Below are positions 20,801 through 35,800 of a DNA stretch of 64,000 bases, piece by piece. The position numbers and the translations under genes are program-made. The notes beneath the pieces were generated by a model. That model saw only the letters and a program-made list of their open reading frames with translations. It was not told the DNA's origin and ran no database searches. This DNA is from Malurus cyaneus samueli (Eukaryota; Chordata; Aves; Passeriformes; Maluridae): positions 45,859,443 to 45,923,442 of the forward strand of contig CM019237.1 in the NCBI GenBank assembly GCA_009741485.1, read 5' to 3'. The number at the start of each line of letters is the position of its first letter. The first letter of the stretch is position 1.

Positions 20801-23800
20801 CTCATGACCTGTGAAAGCAAAAAGCATGAAGCCGAGTCAGGGGAAATTTAGGATGGATGTTATGAAAAGGTTTTTTCACCCAGAGGGTGGCTGGGCACTG
20901 GAATAGGCTCCCCAGGGAAGTGGTCACAGCACCAAGCCTGACAGAGTTCAAGGAGTGTTTGAACAATGCTCTCAGGATCATGGTGATTCTTGGGGTGGCC
21001 TGCATGGGGCCAGGAGTTGGACTCGATGGTCCTTGAGGGTCCCTTCCAGCTCAGCTCATTCTATGATTCTCTGTTTCAATGAAATTAAGTCCCCTTCACC
21101 AGGGATGAAACAGAGCTCACACAGCTGTTACCTGTAAATTGGAAATCCCCACTGCCGCAATAACTCCAAATATCACAAGGAACATGCCTCCAATCACAGG
21201 GGTGGGAATGCTGGCAAGCATTGCCCCAACTTTCCCGAAGATGCCACTCAGGAGCATGGCACAGGCACCAGCAATGATCACCATCCGACTCCCGACCTGG
21301 GACAAGAGGAAGAGCGAGCAGTCATGCACCGGCCGGCGGAGAAAGGCGAGGGGTGGCAGGCTCCAGCACAAACCTGTCAGGCAGGGGCTGCAGCTCCGGC
21401 CCAAGTACTCAATGGAACGCTCAGGAACAGGTTTGGATACAGCTGCTGGTGAGCTGCAATGCTGGCACTGAATGGGAAGCACCAGTATTTATAGACCATA
21501 AATATTTATAATGAAAGGCACTCTGAGAGCACTACACCTATTTACTCGGTGTTATCCTCTCTCCTACTGTTGTCAGGATTTCAACAGTTTGCTGTTAAAC
21601 TGAAATTTAAAAGTTAAATTAAGAGCACAGTAATCCACACATACAGTCTTATTCTTGCTCTAGCCTAGCAATATCTTGGCATAAATAAAGCCTGGTGCTG
21701 CAACCTCCTAGTCAATTGAGCGGACAATCCTTCCACCAGGGTTTGGATTGTTGTCTAAAAGTGACTTACAACGAGGTGTCCCACAATGATCCCTCCATCC
21801 CCCAGAGACCAAAATTTCAGAGAGCAGAGCTAGCTGACTGCTCCATCCTGAACTCTGGGATCTGATATGTCCTTTCTATGGTCAAGAAATAAGAAGTGAG
21901 GAAGTCTCTTGGTCTGTCCCTATCTCTCATCACCCATCTATCTTCAGTAAAACCATTTTTTTCTTGTTTCCCCTAGGAAGAGTCAGGGTAGCCTTTTCTT
22001 GGCTGAGCACTACAACAGAGATGGGATGAAGCATCAAGCCATACCTTTCATTCAGATCTGTTAGAGTATACAAATAGGAAAGAAAAAGAGTATCTGCCAA
22101 ACAAAGGGTTGAAAGAGACATTTACATGGAAAGTGAAAAGAAAAGCAGCAATATTTGTTAAACTTCCAATTCAAGATATGCCTTGCCCACACCAAAACTT
22201 TGACTGCCTAAAGAGTCATGCTAAACCTACAACATTTGTGTCAGGGAAACTCTGTAATCCTCTGCAAACATTTTATAATTCAATTAAATATTTTAATCCC
22301 TCCCTTTAAATATCTGAAGAATGTCTAATTACAAGAGGATTTTTGTGAATGCTTTCAACAAAAACATTCTCAGAAACTAGTAATGCCTCTTTTTAAGTAT
22401 TTCTTAATGTCCCTTTAAAATATTCTAGGTCTTTCTTGATTGTGAAAGATAAATTAAAAAGATTTGAGTTTCAAAATAAAATCATGCATTGCCTTCAGAT
22501 GGGCTTTTTAAATTCCTTGGCTTAAAACTTTGGGACACTATTACCATCTAAATGTTAATTAATAAAAACCAACAGATCTATTTGTTCCAGGATTAGAACA
22601 AACATTCAGATTCCCAATTTGCTAAAATGTTGAAATACCACATATATGAACTTGGCCTTAAAGGCAAAAGACCTCATCCAGTGATACCACCATGACCATA
22701 TTCTGCTAAAGCCACTAGTTCAGCATTTCTTTCAATTATATCAGAAAAACAACAAAATCAGTTCTCTTTCTTAAGGTTGAAGAAATTGCCGAGTCCCCCA
22801 CAATATGTAGTGACTCTTAGGCCTTTACCTCTCTTTAAAATCCTCATTTTCCTGGAAGTGAGTGCTCAGTACTGGTATACTGGGCCTTACCAAGCTGTTT
22901 AAATGTTGGTGCCTGGTGCCTTGTAAAATGTTGTACCTTGGCAGCTTCTAGCAGCTTCTCCTTGCCTTATCTGTCAGCCCCTGTGTGTATCTGAGACCTC
23001 CAAAGACTTCTCAGGTGGTGCTGGCCATCTCTGTTTAAGTAGAGGAAACAAATCCCTTGTGTTTCCATTTGTTATGGAAAAACATGTTTCCATATAAAAA
23101 AAAGAAATTAAATCTGCCTTGTGCTTCAGCATCTCCATCTGTCCCAACCAGAGTGTTTACACTGATTTAAATTGACTGAGATGACACTGTATTTTCAGCT
23201 CTTTCAAGTGCAGACAGAGTAAGCAAAGGTGGGATCCAAGGGAAATATCTCTCCTGAATCCACAAGGATGGCATGTCCAGCTGGAAGATTTAGTGTACAC
23301 TGTGAGAATACATGTCCTATAATCTGGCAGCATCCCATACACACAGTACATGGAACAAACTACAGGCCAGGAAAGAACTGGCTCAGGTAGATGGTTAATG
23401 TGCACAGACTTCCTAGTGGCAATGTACACATGGTGACAGGCTAAACGGGACTCCATGCAGGCATCCAGACAGCCCTCAGTGCTCGAGGCAGCCACCTCAG
23501 CAACACTTCAATCTGTGAAAAATGATTATTGGGACTGAGTGAAATAAGCAGTATTATAGAGTGGAAGCTGTAAGTTAAATTCTGCATTTATTTACTGATT
23601 CATAGCTCTTCTGGCATGACTCTGCTCTGGCAGTCATTTGAAAATGTTGTCCAGTTAGCAACTAGATGTCTGTCAGCCTATCCTCTGGCTGCAAAGCTTA
23701 GTGAAAATCTATGATCTGATTCTCAAGCTTATCTCTGGAAACTTTTTCCCTGATAAGAGTAATTGATATACTCAAGGTACTCACAAAATATAGAGTTTTA

Positions 23801-26800
23801 AAAACATAAACCTTTGCTATCCCATTTTATAACCCCAAAGAAATAGTCTACTTCTCAAAACTGCCATACTAGTGTTATAAAACTGTGGAATTTGAAGCCC
23901 TATTAAAGATTTTCCCTTTCCCTTCCTCTCCTCTCTCATCCTCCCCAGATTCGCTCAGATGCAGCACATTCTCTTTAGCCCTACCTAGGCCAGGTGCCAC
24001 GAGTGAATGCATTTTTAATTCCCTATGCACACCAGAAGCAGAGAAAGGGAAGCACTGCCTGCCTCTGTCAAGTCACTCGTAGTGCTGCTGAGCTGGTCAC
24101 CAATGTGCAGGGCACAATTTTCCAGGATGCCTTTCAGAAGGCGCGCTAAGACCGTTCCCCAGATCCAGACACAGCCACGTACACCACAGTCCTGTGCACA
24201 CACCCGCGGGACGCAGCACAGCCACCCCGCTGCAGGAGGCTCACCTTGGTGATGCCCAGGGCCCCCACATTCTCGCTGTAGGATGTGGTGCCGCTGCCCG
24301 TGCCCCAGGCCCCAGCCAGGAGGCAGCCGATGCCCTCCACCCCGATGCCGCGGCTGATGGCGTGTTTTGGCGGCGGCGGAGCCCCGCACAGGCGGGCACA
24401 CGCGAAGTAATCGCCCACGGACTCCAGCATGGAGGAGATCACCCCGGCTAGGAGGCCGAAAATACCGGCGAGGCTGACCGTCGGCTTTCCCCACTGGCCT
24501 GCAAGGAAAGAGCTCAGTTCAGATGGGAGGGGCACATTTACCCTGAAATCTGCCGCGGGGGAGGAAGAACAGCAGGAATACCTGTGGGTGTTTGCCTGAT
24601 TTTAAACATTTAATCTCTCCCTGCTCCTAAGTGGAGGTGCAAGCAGGATGGGGAATGGGGGCAGTGGTACCTGGGTAAGGCAGCCGAAACCAAGGAGCCT
24701 GCGACAGAACGTCCCCACGAGTGTCCGTCCGGGCCATGTGGCCGTAGGCGGTGGGGTCCGCAGGGAGGACGCCGGTCACTGTCAGCATGTAGCACAGCAG
24801 CCAGCTCAGAGAGAGCCCCAGCAGCACCTGCCCGTCACATGCAGCAGTGGGGTCTGGTTAAGGTATGGCTGCGTCTCCAGCATGGCTGGGACAAGGTGTG
24901 TCCCTGCCCGACCCTTTCCCCTGCACACGGGATGAAGGCAAAGAGGCAACAGGGCCTCCTGGTGGCCCTCCCTCCTTGTCTCCCTCCTTCCCAATGGTCA
25001 GGGCCGTGGGGAGCTTTTCCCCCTCTGCTCCTTGCTGCCCAGGCTCAGCTGGCAAATGCTAACTCCTCTGGACACGAGTGGAAAGAGCTCAGGCAGCCCG
25101 GGGCAGGTGTCAGGAAGCCCAGTCCCTCTGTCACAATCCCCTGGTCTCCAGGAACTCCAACATACCGGGAAGATCTGGAAGAGGTAGACTGGAGAGAAGT
25201 GGCACTTCTTGCCTCTCTGGTAAGATGGCAGTGGCACAGCAACCTTTTTCAGGTACTGAGAGAACAGAATTATGAAAAAAATAGTCCTAGAAGGAGGGAA
25301 AATGAGACCATAAACAAAGTGGGTCCCCAGCTGCCCACCTGCCCCACATTAAGTGAAGACCTGCTACCCAAGAACCCAGACTCTAAGGATCCAAAAAGAG
25401 AGGTTCTCAGCAGCAGAGGGTAGCTCCCACTCAATCAAGCCAGACGTGGAACAAGTTTTCCATCATAATCTACTGATAGCTCCTGCACGTTTGCAAATAT
25501 CTCATTTTCCTTATCGTTTCAAGACTGACACTCCAGGTAGTGCATCTGTGAGTATGACACAGTTGCAGAAAGGTTAAAAATGATGCCTAAGAAAGACCTG
25601 ACAGACATGAAAGGTTCAGGTCCTGCTTCTGTAATTCAGATACACTAGAAAGACAGAATTTATTGGTTTCCTGATTTCAGGTTTACCTGTGCTGTTCCTC
25701 AAGGGGAAAAAAGCTCTTGTGGCACAGTAAAAGAAGAGGATTTGGTTTGGCTGTGTAAATCCCTGTTTTGAAAGAAAAAACATGGTGGAACTGTGGGGTT
25801 GCACATGGTGCCCCCGGAGCCTTCCCAGCCAGCTGAGAAGGGGAGAGCACAGCCCTCTGTCTGCAAGGGCTGCACGATGAAGGGGCCCTCCAAGGCAGGG
25901 GTGCTCCCATGTGTCCCCAGCACCACCTGGGGCTCGTGCTGGTAGAAGTTACTGCAGGTGCAGCTCCTGTCCCATCCCTTTTGTAGGACACATTTGCCAA
26001 CAGCAGCACTCACAACCTGCCCCCATGCATCTTTCCTTCAAGAAGGGCCAACCAGATGAAGCTGGAGACAGCCAAATATGGAGAGAGGGCAGGGACTGGG
26101 CATCCCACTTTGATTGCTGAGCTGGTAGAAGACTATGGACATTTCCTCTGCTAACCAGGCCTCTGAAGAGCTCCTCATTGTTTTATAACAAGTCTAAATT
26201 TTATACAATGGGTGAGTTAATCGGGATAGGATTTAGTGAGAAATCAATTGCACTAGCTGAAGTGCATCGACAGTGGGTGGAAAACTGGTAGTTGTCCATG
26301 TGCAAAAAAGTGATGAACTGTAGTTTCAATATTCAGGGACAGGCAGAACAACAGTGCAAAGAAAATGCTATCCTCACTTCTCTGCAAAGACACTCCACAA
26401 CATACAGCCTGAGGTTAGCTATCACAATTCAAAAGTTAGGTCACAATTCAAAGCACTGCATGACTGCAGGCAGAAAGTCTGAGGAAAAAGTGGTTTCAAT
26501 TTGTGGTTTCTAATGCTACAGAGCCCAGACAGACTGAGTGCACATTTTGTGCATTTGCATGAACAAAGGTGCTCAGTGGCCTTATGACTCACTGCAGAAC
26601 CCTCGTCTGTCTCAGGGAGGTGTCACTGCTTATTATTCAGGTTGCCTAGTATTCTAGTAACAATTCTAGTAACTATTCTAACTATTCTAGTAACAAACTC
26701 TATTTTCAGTTGTTTATAACTCAACCTAACTTTACCCATTCAGGATGAAAAATTCCATGGAAAATGTCTGCCTCAGGCCAAATATTTTTGGAAAAATACA

Positions 26801-29800
26801 TACCAAACCTATTTCAAAGAGTGATGTTCAGGAAATAGACATAGCATACAGTCTGCATTGAAAAGGTCATTTTACCTAGAAAATCAGTAACAAGATCTCC
26901 TGATGACCTGGAGAAATTTGAGATTTAGTAGAACTTGTTCTTTGAAGTAAAGGATATTGCTATTTCTCACAAAATCTGCTCAGGTATGCCTAATCTGCAA
27001 CAACAACTCCATGTCCAAAGAAGTCAGCAGAAACATCTCAGGCTTTCACATTTGCAGACCGTAAAGATTCTGAGCTGTCAGAATCCAGGCCTTGCCCAGT
27101 GATAAACTGTATGTGCACCATCACAGGGAGTAAGTCACCACACACTAGAGAAATTTCTTGAGGCAACAGTGGGGATCTTCCTTCATGAGAGCTCTGGGAT
27201 GTGGTGGGGCTGAACAACAGGCCTGAGACCACATGGCTCATGTCTTCCTCTTTCTCCATCCCTGCTATCCCTCCTTTCCTAATGATACCCATGGAACATG
27301 GAGAAGGCACCAAAAGAGGACACATCTGGGATGGCTCAGAGCACAGTGATCAGACCAGGGTTAAGGTATCTAAATCAAGAAAGAAAGGATTGGGATTATC
27401 ATGGGTAGAAGATGGGACAGAAATGAACAGGACAGAAAGGGTGACTTGGGCTAAGAGCAGGGACACAGGCTGAAGGACTGGGACCCCATTAATGGAGTAG
27501 CATAGCTGGGCAAAGAGGTCAAGCACAAGTCTGAGGTTAGGAGCTAGTGGCTGGAGAAGAGCAGCAGAGAAAAGAGATAGTCCAGGCAAGAACATACCCT
27601 TTGTAGAGGAAAATTCACACTGGCTAAGTAAAGAGGTTAGGACAAATCACCAGAGCTGGACAACAGGGCAACAAGCCAGGGATGTGATGGAAAAAACAAT
27701 GGTGAAAAGACAGCTGGGTTTCAAGCAGGGTTTGGAATCATATGGAGTGCTGGAGGAAGAGACCAGCTAGGTGAGGAAGTGGGGGTGGAGAAGAGAGGTA
27801 GCTTTTGGGTCTGGGAGGTGCAGGGAGGAGAAATGTCCAGGAGAGAAGTGTGCTGGAGCATGTCCCCACAAAATGTGCTGCCTTCCCAGGGCTACAGTTA
27901 AGCTTGTGTCCCGAGTCTCCAAAGTCAGCTCCCAAGTAATGGGAGCCCAGAGGGAGGTTAACAACCTAGTCCTGTTGCATGCTATCCCACATGGAAGTCT
28001 ACACTAGGGACCTGAAGGTGCCAAGTCTGCAAGGCAGTCATGCAGTGGCATTTCTCCTTTTTTAATTGATTTCTGAAATCACAAGGAAATTCCACCTCAC
28101 TCTGCACTCATGCAGAAGGGCAGGCAGACAAATGTCCTTGAAAGAACTGATTGCTGCAAAGTTAAGTGTGTAAATAGACCTTTCCAAAGCTCTGGAGGCC
28201 CTCTCTGGAGAGAACAATTCCTCCTACTCATGTGAAGACAATACATAAAGCACCAGCTGTTTCAACATTGAATACCTAACTCTGAGTGCTCAACTTTGAC
28301 ATTTTCGGAATGTCTTTTCAGCGTAAATAATGGGTGTGTAAGACAGTGCATGTAGACAACAGTGACAGAGACTGCACACGCATGGGAATGGCTTGTAACT
28401 CTACTGACCTATGAGCTTTGGATTTTCACAAAAATCAGGGGTTTAAAACTCATATTTGGGTTTTGCTTTGTTGCTAAGGGCTTTAGCCTCCTGGAGTTGG
28501 AGGAGAACTACTATATCAGGTGGCTGCCTTGCACAAGCCTGTCACGTGTTGGTGCTCAACAAATAGACCTTGAACCCAGGGGAACTCTGCTACAGACTGT
28601 GACACTTGGTTTCGTATTAAAGGCAGGTGATTTGTATACTCAGCTTTCCACAGAAAAATGAGACTTACATGAATGCTATGCCCCAGTGCTCCCCAGCCAT
28701 ATCCCCCGCTGACTCAAACAGAGGTAGTGCAACCAAGGTGATGGTGGGGGCAATTGTCAGGGGGCCGATGAACTTCATCAGAAATCCAATCAGGCCAGAA
28801 AATCCAACGAAGATTTGAAAGCAGGAAGCTACAACAATAGCTCCTTGCACCTGGGAGAAAATGGAGGAAGAAAGGAAGAGTTTGGAAGGAGCTCCAGCTG
28901 TTGAGCCTTTCCTTCATGTTAGTGCAAATCCAGCATGAGAGCCAGGTTCACTTTCCAGTGACAAACTGGCTTAGAGGCCTCCTGCTGACAACAGTAAAAC
29001 CTGGCTGAAATTATGTGTGGGGAAGGACCACCAAAGCAGTAGCACAGCAACTGCCGCCTTGGCTGATGGATTTAGTCCTCACCAGGGCTAATGTTGTTTG
29101 AGAGATCACCTCCTCCCTGTCTTCTTGGGCCACCCAAACATGTATCACCTGCCCTGCACTCTCCTGCCTGCTCCCTCAAGGCAGAAGAAAAGCACTTGCT
29201 CCAAGAATAGGTGTAGGACCATGATCTCTATTGATCTCCCTTTTGGGAAGGGCTTGGGTCTCTTTCAGCACACTGGTGGGGCAAGTGACTGATTACAGCC
29301 TCTTTTTCGGGATATCAGTTTCACTCCAGGAACACATTTATCATCCTGAACTTCCCTAGTTTTGACAATCACTGCCAAGGAGCCAAAAATTACATTCTGA
29401 AATGCTGCTCAATTCAGTGGCAGCTTCAGGCAGGGGCGAGGCTGCTCTCTGCCTTCTCAGATTTGGTGATAAGCCCAGGCTGCGACCTTTGTGGTGCTGA
29501 GCACCTTCCGTCCCCCAGTTCCAAAGGGAAAAGAAACACAGGGGCTGGGTGAATGACTCGGGGTGAAAGGAGATGTCAGTGGTGTCCTTGTGATTTATGT
29601 GTATTAGCAGAGAGCAGCCTGTGCTGCACAGCAAATCTGTTGTGAGCTTTCAACATTTCCCAAGTGGTTTGGAAAGCACACAAACAAATTGATCAACAGA
29701 GGCAAGTTTAGATATTTGCTCTAATAAAAGCAATCAATGTAGAATAAAGTGAGACCCTTTTCTGATAACCTAAGAATGCCCTTGTCCTTAATATTTACAG

Positions 29801-32800
29801 AAGGCTTTGCCTTGCATTTTTTTTACTAGGTTTCCTGTGCTTAGACAGGGTCCTGTCCTTGAAAATATTTTCCCTCTCTTGCTTCCTCAAGGCTAACCAT
29901 GCAATATGGAAAAGGGATCTGACTGTACCAGTGGGGACTTTGCAGGGGCCATAAATCACTGAACATGTCCCGTGTTCAGCAGCAGTGAAGCACCTGCTTT
30001 TTTGATAGAGAACAGACACTTGGGAAGCTGAACAGCATGAGCACCAAGGTCCATTGGAAATATAAGTTTTTCCAGCTGTGATGGGCATGATTGGTCAGGC
30101 ACTTCACTGAAAACAAATAGCCCTGATCCAGATGCCACTGAAAATGTAATATACCTCTCTCATCCGTGTCTGCCAGACTTGGATGAATTCTGGTGAGGAG
30201 GTATTCACCAGGGTGGCATTCTGGGTCCAGGCAGGGCACTTCCAACTGGGGAGAGACAGCATTGCCAAGGTGGGGGTCACAAATGTGAAAGTTCCTCCTT
30301 GCACAATAGGCAGCCTGGAAAGAGAGTAGAGGGAAAAAAATTACAAGTGTGAATGCTAGAAACTCAGCTCCATAGGGGTAAGAGAAAGGAAAGAAAACCA
30401 AAATTTAAAATCAGTCTGCCCATGGCCTCTGACAGTATCTTTTGAAACATTGCAGCAGGTCACCATCATGACCATAAGTAGGAATTGCTGCCCATTGCAT
30501 GCAAGAGCAGTGACATTGGGTGAGAGCTGAGGTTCAAATACCAGCAATGGAGGGGCTCATCACTGTTACAACCCTGCTACCCCATGTTAAGGAAAAAGCA
30601 GTTGTCCTAATGGCTGATGAGACCACAGACCTGCACAGAGCAGAACAACCAAAGGAAAAATCTGGAGGAGGGAAAAGGACCAAAGAAGAAAGATGGTGAG
30701 ACACTGAAGAAAAGCTCAGCATCAATCTTGCCAGTATCCAATTGCTTCCTCTGTCCTCTTTAACTGCTTCATTTTTCTTCACAACCTGCTCATGAACACA
30801 AGGACTAACTGCTCTCCATGTCACAACTATGTTTAGTCTGTGTGTGATAGAAAATGTGACCTGGCTTTTAGTACACTAGGTTTTAATGTCAAGTCCTCTT
30901 CTGCATTTCCACTGGAACTAGAAAGGAAACCCCGCCCTTAGGAGGAACCCCCAAAGCAAGGAGCTCTCATGGCACCTGCTCAGTAAAGCAGTGGGATGGC
31001 AATTCAGGTGAGTGCTTTTGCAGGGCACAGCTTTCCCTGAAACAGAGGCATTTCTACCATTCTTGAAAATAAGAGATGGCATCGCTGTAACTGCACCATG
31101 TCTCTGTCACCTAAAACAAATATTTCAGTCAAATATATCAGCCATGCACAACTGAACCACTGTCAAATAGACCTTTCTTTTTGAAACAATTTTGCTGGGC
31201 AAGGCACAAAAAACAAACAAAAAGAAACAAAGAAGGCCTTGGGCCATGACTTAGAATCTAACAATACATTTATAGTTCTTGCTGTGTTGGTCTTCAAGGT
31301 ATTCAACAGCCTGTGCTGGCATGGGTGAGGTCAGTGTTGATGTAGAAGGGCTCAGAGCAAAATGGGGTGTCAAGGCAATACTTCTGGGGCACACTGAACT
31401 CTTTCCTGTGGGGTTTGCAAGAGGGAAAGCTGCAGAATTAGGGAAGGCAATATTATGTTTTGATAAACAGTACATGATGTCCAAGCATTTACTAAGCAGG
31501 GCTTACCATAACAGAATTGACCTGTGTCTCCCCTCAGGAGCCTCTGATAGTGTCTCCAGTGACTGTCTGGGACTCTTGGCTGCTTTTTCATGCTGTGTAA
31601 CATGACTGAGCTGCAGGTTGCAGTGGGCAGCTTTTCCTTTGGCTATTACCTCATTAATGTCCTCTTGCCTTATTGCTGGGGTCAGCAACAAAGCAATTGC
31701 ACCCTCAGCACACAAAAGCCATTCGAGTTTATCCCATGGGAACAACTCCTTACCACTTAATTTGATCTATTTTACCCCAATTAGCTTTTCAGCCATGGGA
31801 GAGAGAGGGTCCCTGCTACTCTTTCATCCTCAGCTAATGGAGAGCAGGGCACATCTGAGCTCTCAGGAATTCATGGAAGCATTTGGAGAGTGCCTGGGAG
31901 AACTCAGAACTCCTAAATTGCACCAGCAGCAATGGTCATCCACCCCAGTCAGAATTTAGCTGAAGAACCAGTTTCTCCATTTTTTCTGGTCAGGATGCCC
32001 CTCCTTCCTCCACTAATCCTTTAACAATGTAGGAGAAGGGGAGCATCTTCCGGGAAGTTTGTCTAAAGATACTTCTTAAGACAAAGAGAGATAGAAAAGT
32101 TTCAGTAGTGAATGAAGCAGGAGGAGTAAAAACTTTTGTGGAGCTGGCAGTTGACCAGTGATTTGATGGCGGAAGTTTTAACCAGAGTCTCTGAGATTCA
32201 GAAGCCAAAAAAGCATAAAGATAATTTTTGTCTTGAAGCAAGAAACATGGATTCCCACCATACTGGAGTTAAAAACACCTTGTGGAAAGAGAGGCAGCCC
32301 AGAGTTATGACAAGGGGAATAGAAGAAATTTTTCAAGATCAGCAAAGATAGAGGGTCTTTCTGGAAAGGGGGAGTACTTGCAATCATCTCTCTCATTAAA
32401 TGCTTCATTTTCTGGGTACTGGATGGTAACTCCATGCTCATAACACTAATGGCTCTTAAATGGCTCATCAGCAAAGGATTTACTTTTTGTGCCACCAATC
32501 CCTGAGCTTGGGAAGTGGCACCACATAACAGGACATGCTGCTGAGCTCCTCCCTGAGTCCCTAAGTGGTGGCAGATGGACTTCAATTTCTCCTAGTTATC
32601 CCCTCCCCTAGAGTTTTCTGTAGAATCTGTGCTCTCTTGATCCTGGATCCAAACCTGAAGGCTCCTGCCTCAGCTGGAGAATCCCTGGAATAAGGAGCAA
32701 GCAGATACTTTCACCTGCATGTTGCAATGCTCTATTATTTTGAGGACAGATTCCTTATGAGCCCAGCAAAAGGTATATGGAATATCAGGAGATGCAAAAT

Positions 32801-35800
32801 TCAGAATAGCAAGGTAGCCCTGCAAAGCTCTCAGCAGTTTTGGGGTGCTTTGGCATGAGCCCTGATTGCCCAAAGGTAACAAATGACTCTCACTGATAAA
32901 CTCTACAACAGGGTGGTGGACTAGCACACAGTAATTGCTCGCATTCTCACTTCTTGCATTTGGCCTACCTGACTCCAAGGAGGACCTGCAGCATGGTGCA
33001 AATTCCTGAGACAAAGAAGATGGTGCTGATCAGGTGGCTCTGGGTCAGTAGGTCATTCTGAAGGCAAAGCCCTTTGGAGAGGATCAGCGGAATGGCAACA
33101 AGACCTCCCATGGCTGTCAAGAAGTGCTAGGAGCCACAGAGAAAGACTGGGTGAAGAAGGACTGGCTGTATATCATTACCATGTTGTTGAGAGAACTCAC
33201 AGATTTGTGCTTGGGTGATACTGGTATCACCCATTCTCTCTCTTTTTTTAAATTTTTGGCAGCTTTAATGCTCTGTTAGGGGCTGTTCCAAAGCACCTAC
33301 AAGAATTGCAATGCACCCACTGAAATGTCTTCTCCTTTACATGTCCAAAGACCTTTCTAGTACTCTGGACTTCTGAGGCCGCTGTCTGGACTTCTGAGGC
33401 TGAGACACAGCCAGTTTATCCCCAGCACCTGCAGACAAAGCTGTTGCACATAATTTTCCAGGAAGCTGGGGACACCCCAAGGTATGTGAAGAAAGCAGTC
33501 AGGCAAAGTAATGCAAATATTTCAGCCTATTTTTTTTGCACCACAAAGGATGACATAAAAAGATGGCACATTGGAGCTACATGTTCTTTGCCCTAAGCAG
33601 CTTTTCTCACATAGTGCAGTTATGGATAACCATAAAAGTGGGTGCCAAAGAACGGTAAATTGGGCATTGTATTTGTCAGAAGAGTCACAGATGTATTTCT
33701 ACAATGGCCTGTAATTAATGACTAAATCTGAAACTATTTTTTCAAACTTCTTTTTGTTTCAATTATTAACCTTTGTTGTTAACTCTCTCTGTGGAACACA
33801 GGACCGCAGTGGTGGAACTGGTGGCATTCAGAAGCTCACTGTATGAGGCATGTTTTATTAAAATTATGATGCAGATGTGTTCAGAAAACCTTGGGTTGAT
33901 ACACTCTAAATTTCTATTCAAGGAAACAAAGTACAAAATTCCACCAACCTCAAAGCACAATCTATCATTCCCTTAATGACTCTGAGGTCTCTTTTCCCCC
34001 AGGCTCCCTACCTGGCATGGCATTGGTGCCACTTGGTCATTTAACACACTTGGGCACAGACACCAGCCAGAACTTCTGCTGAGTTTTTGTTGCCATGGGA
34101 AGGCAGAAATTCAGAAGCTCTTACATATTTGACTATCTTCAGCCAAGGTAGCCAATACATTCTTAATAACTATTTGACCCCAGTCCCAGGACTCTGCCTG
34201 ACCATTTGTACTTCAAAGGGTGCAATGTAGCTCACATTGTGGGCACAAGAATAACAGTCAATGCTCAGGATGTGGACCAAAGGACTTGAGTTCACTGAGA
34301 TCCAGCCTCTCAGCTCCAGTCAAGCCCAGTGCAGGTAAAGCATGCCCAAATTCAGGTTTCACCCCAATTAACTGGCTGAACAGCCATGTAGCTTTTCTCT
34401 ATTTCCAGCCTCCACCTGTTTCCCCATCTCACCTGAATGCCCAGTAGAATGCACAGATGCCAAGGAGGCACATCACTGACAGTGTAGCCAAGCTCTATTC
34501 CACCATGGCCAGTGCCCCCACCTTTCTCTGGGCCCCAGGCAGCATGAGCTGGTGAGGAAGAGCAGTTGCTACCATCTTCACCCTGGACAACAGGAGAGAC
34601 ATTTTGTTAGCCACAGCCTAACCCTGTAGACACCCAACAGCTGCCTCTCTTGCAGCCATGCTCCATGTCTGGCAGGAACACCTCCTCTGTAGCTTTCAAC
34701 AGTGCCACGATATTTTAAAAAAATGTAAAACACAAGGAGGGGAAGTTAAAACAGAGGCATAAAACTACATATTTTTGTATGTGCTAGTGTGTCTAGGCCT
34801 GAAGAAACATTAGAGGGAGTCTCAATCTCAAAGGGACATCAGGAGAAATTGTGATGGTATCATTAAAATCTAGCTAAGATGAAGAAATTGCAACCAGAAG
34901 CAAGGAAGGGTGTGCAGTGGGTTCATCAGTGAAAGCTGCACTGTCCCCTGGTCTCTGTCCATCCTGGCAATTCCACCCTAACAGCATTTTTGATGAAATA
35001 TGCTAAAACACCTCATTGCCACTTATTACTGAGTAGAAGCACATTTTATATTTAATTTCCTTGGTTTTCTCTTTCCAATCTACTTATGCTCACCCTTACC
35101 AGTGTTCTGCCTTGATAGGGACACCTGCCTTTTGTCTTTCTAGAAAACCCTGCTCTTACCAAGGAACTGGAGGAGGCACAGGGACACAGTAGATGGGAAA
35201 TCCCAACATCCATGCCAAAGGAGCTGGCTGTGCTACCCAGTAAGGCTCGGATCTCTTCCCAGGCAGCCAGAAGCCCCCGGGGCTTCCCAGGGACCTTTAT
35301 GCCTTGCAGAGATTTTTATATAAAGCTGCATTTTGTTGAGGAAAGCAAAGTAGTGCTTCACTTCATTTGCCACTTCATTAGCTTTTAAGTTGTAAATTAA
35401 AGAGTAAATTCTCCATGCTTCCTTCCAACCCACCCTGACCCCTGTGCACACACACACACGGGGTGGAGGGGGGCTGCTAACCACTACACTTAGACCCAGA
35501 TGCAAAAGCGAATTAAGATCCCCAAAACATTCGTTTCATTGACCCATCTCCAACCAGAAAGTCCTCAGTATGCTGGCAGCAGAGGGTTTTCCTGAGATAC
35601 CCTGCTCTGTCGGGCAGGGACAGAAACCTGCTGTCTGGAGAAGCATAACCAATTTGTCTGCATCAAACTTCTTTTGCATTTTAATCCTCCAAGTCTTGCT
35701 GGAGCCTGAAGACACCAAAATGTCCAACACAGCCGTGTCTGCAGTAATGCTCCTGGCCCTGAAGGAAGGAAACAGGTAGTGCTGGGGTCAGGGAACAGGG

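Noticed and set aside
24015..24494. A 159-codon - strand open frame rich in Gly, Arg and His
   Set aside because: It is the out-of-frame reading of SLC23A4 exon 8 and its flanks. The correct frame carries [12 protein letters not shown] and the NAT signature.
25999..26013. SLC23A4 exon 5 joining directly to exon 7, with exon 6 skipped
   Set aside because: Exon 5 ends in phase 2 and exon 7 needs phase 0. The 121-nt exon at 25166-25286 repairs the frame and carries conserved FSQYL and FQIFP words.
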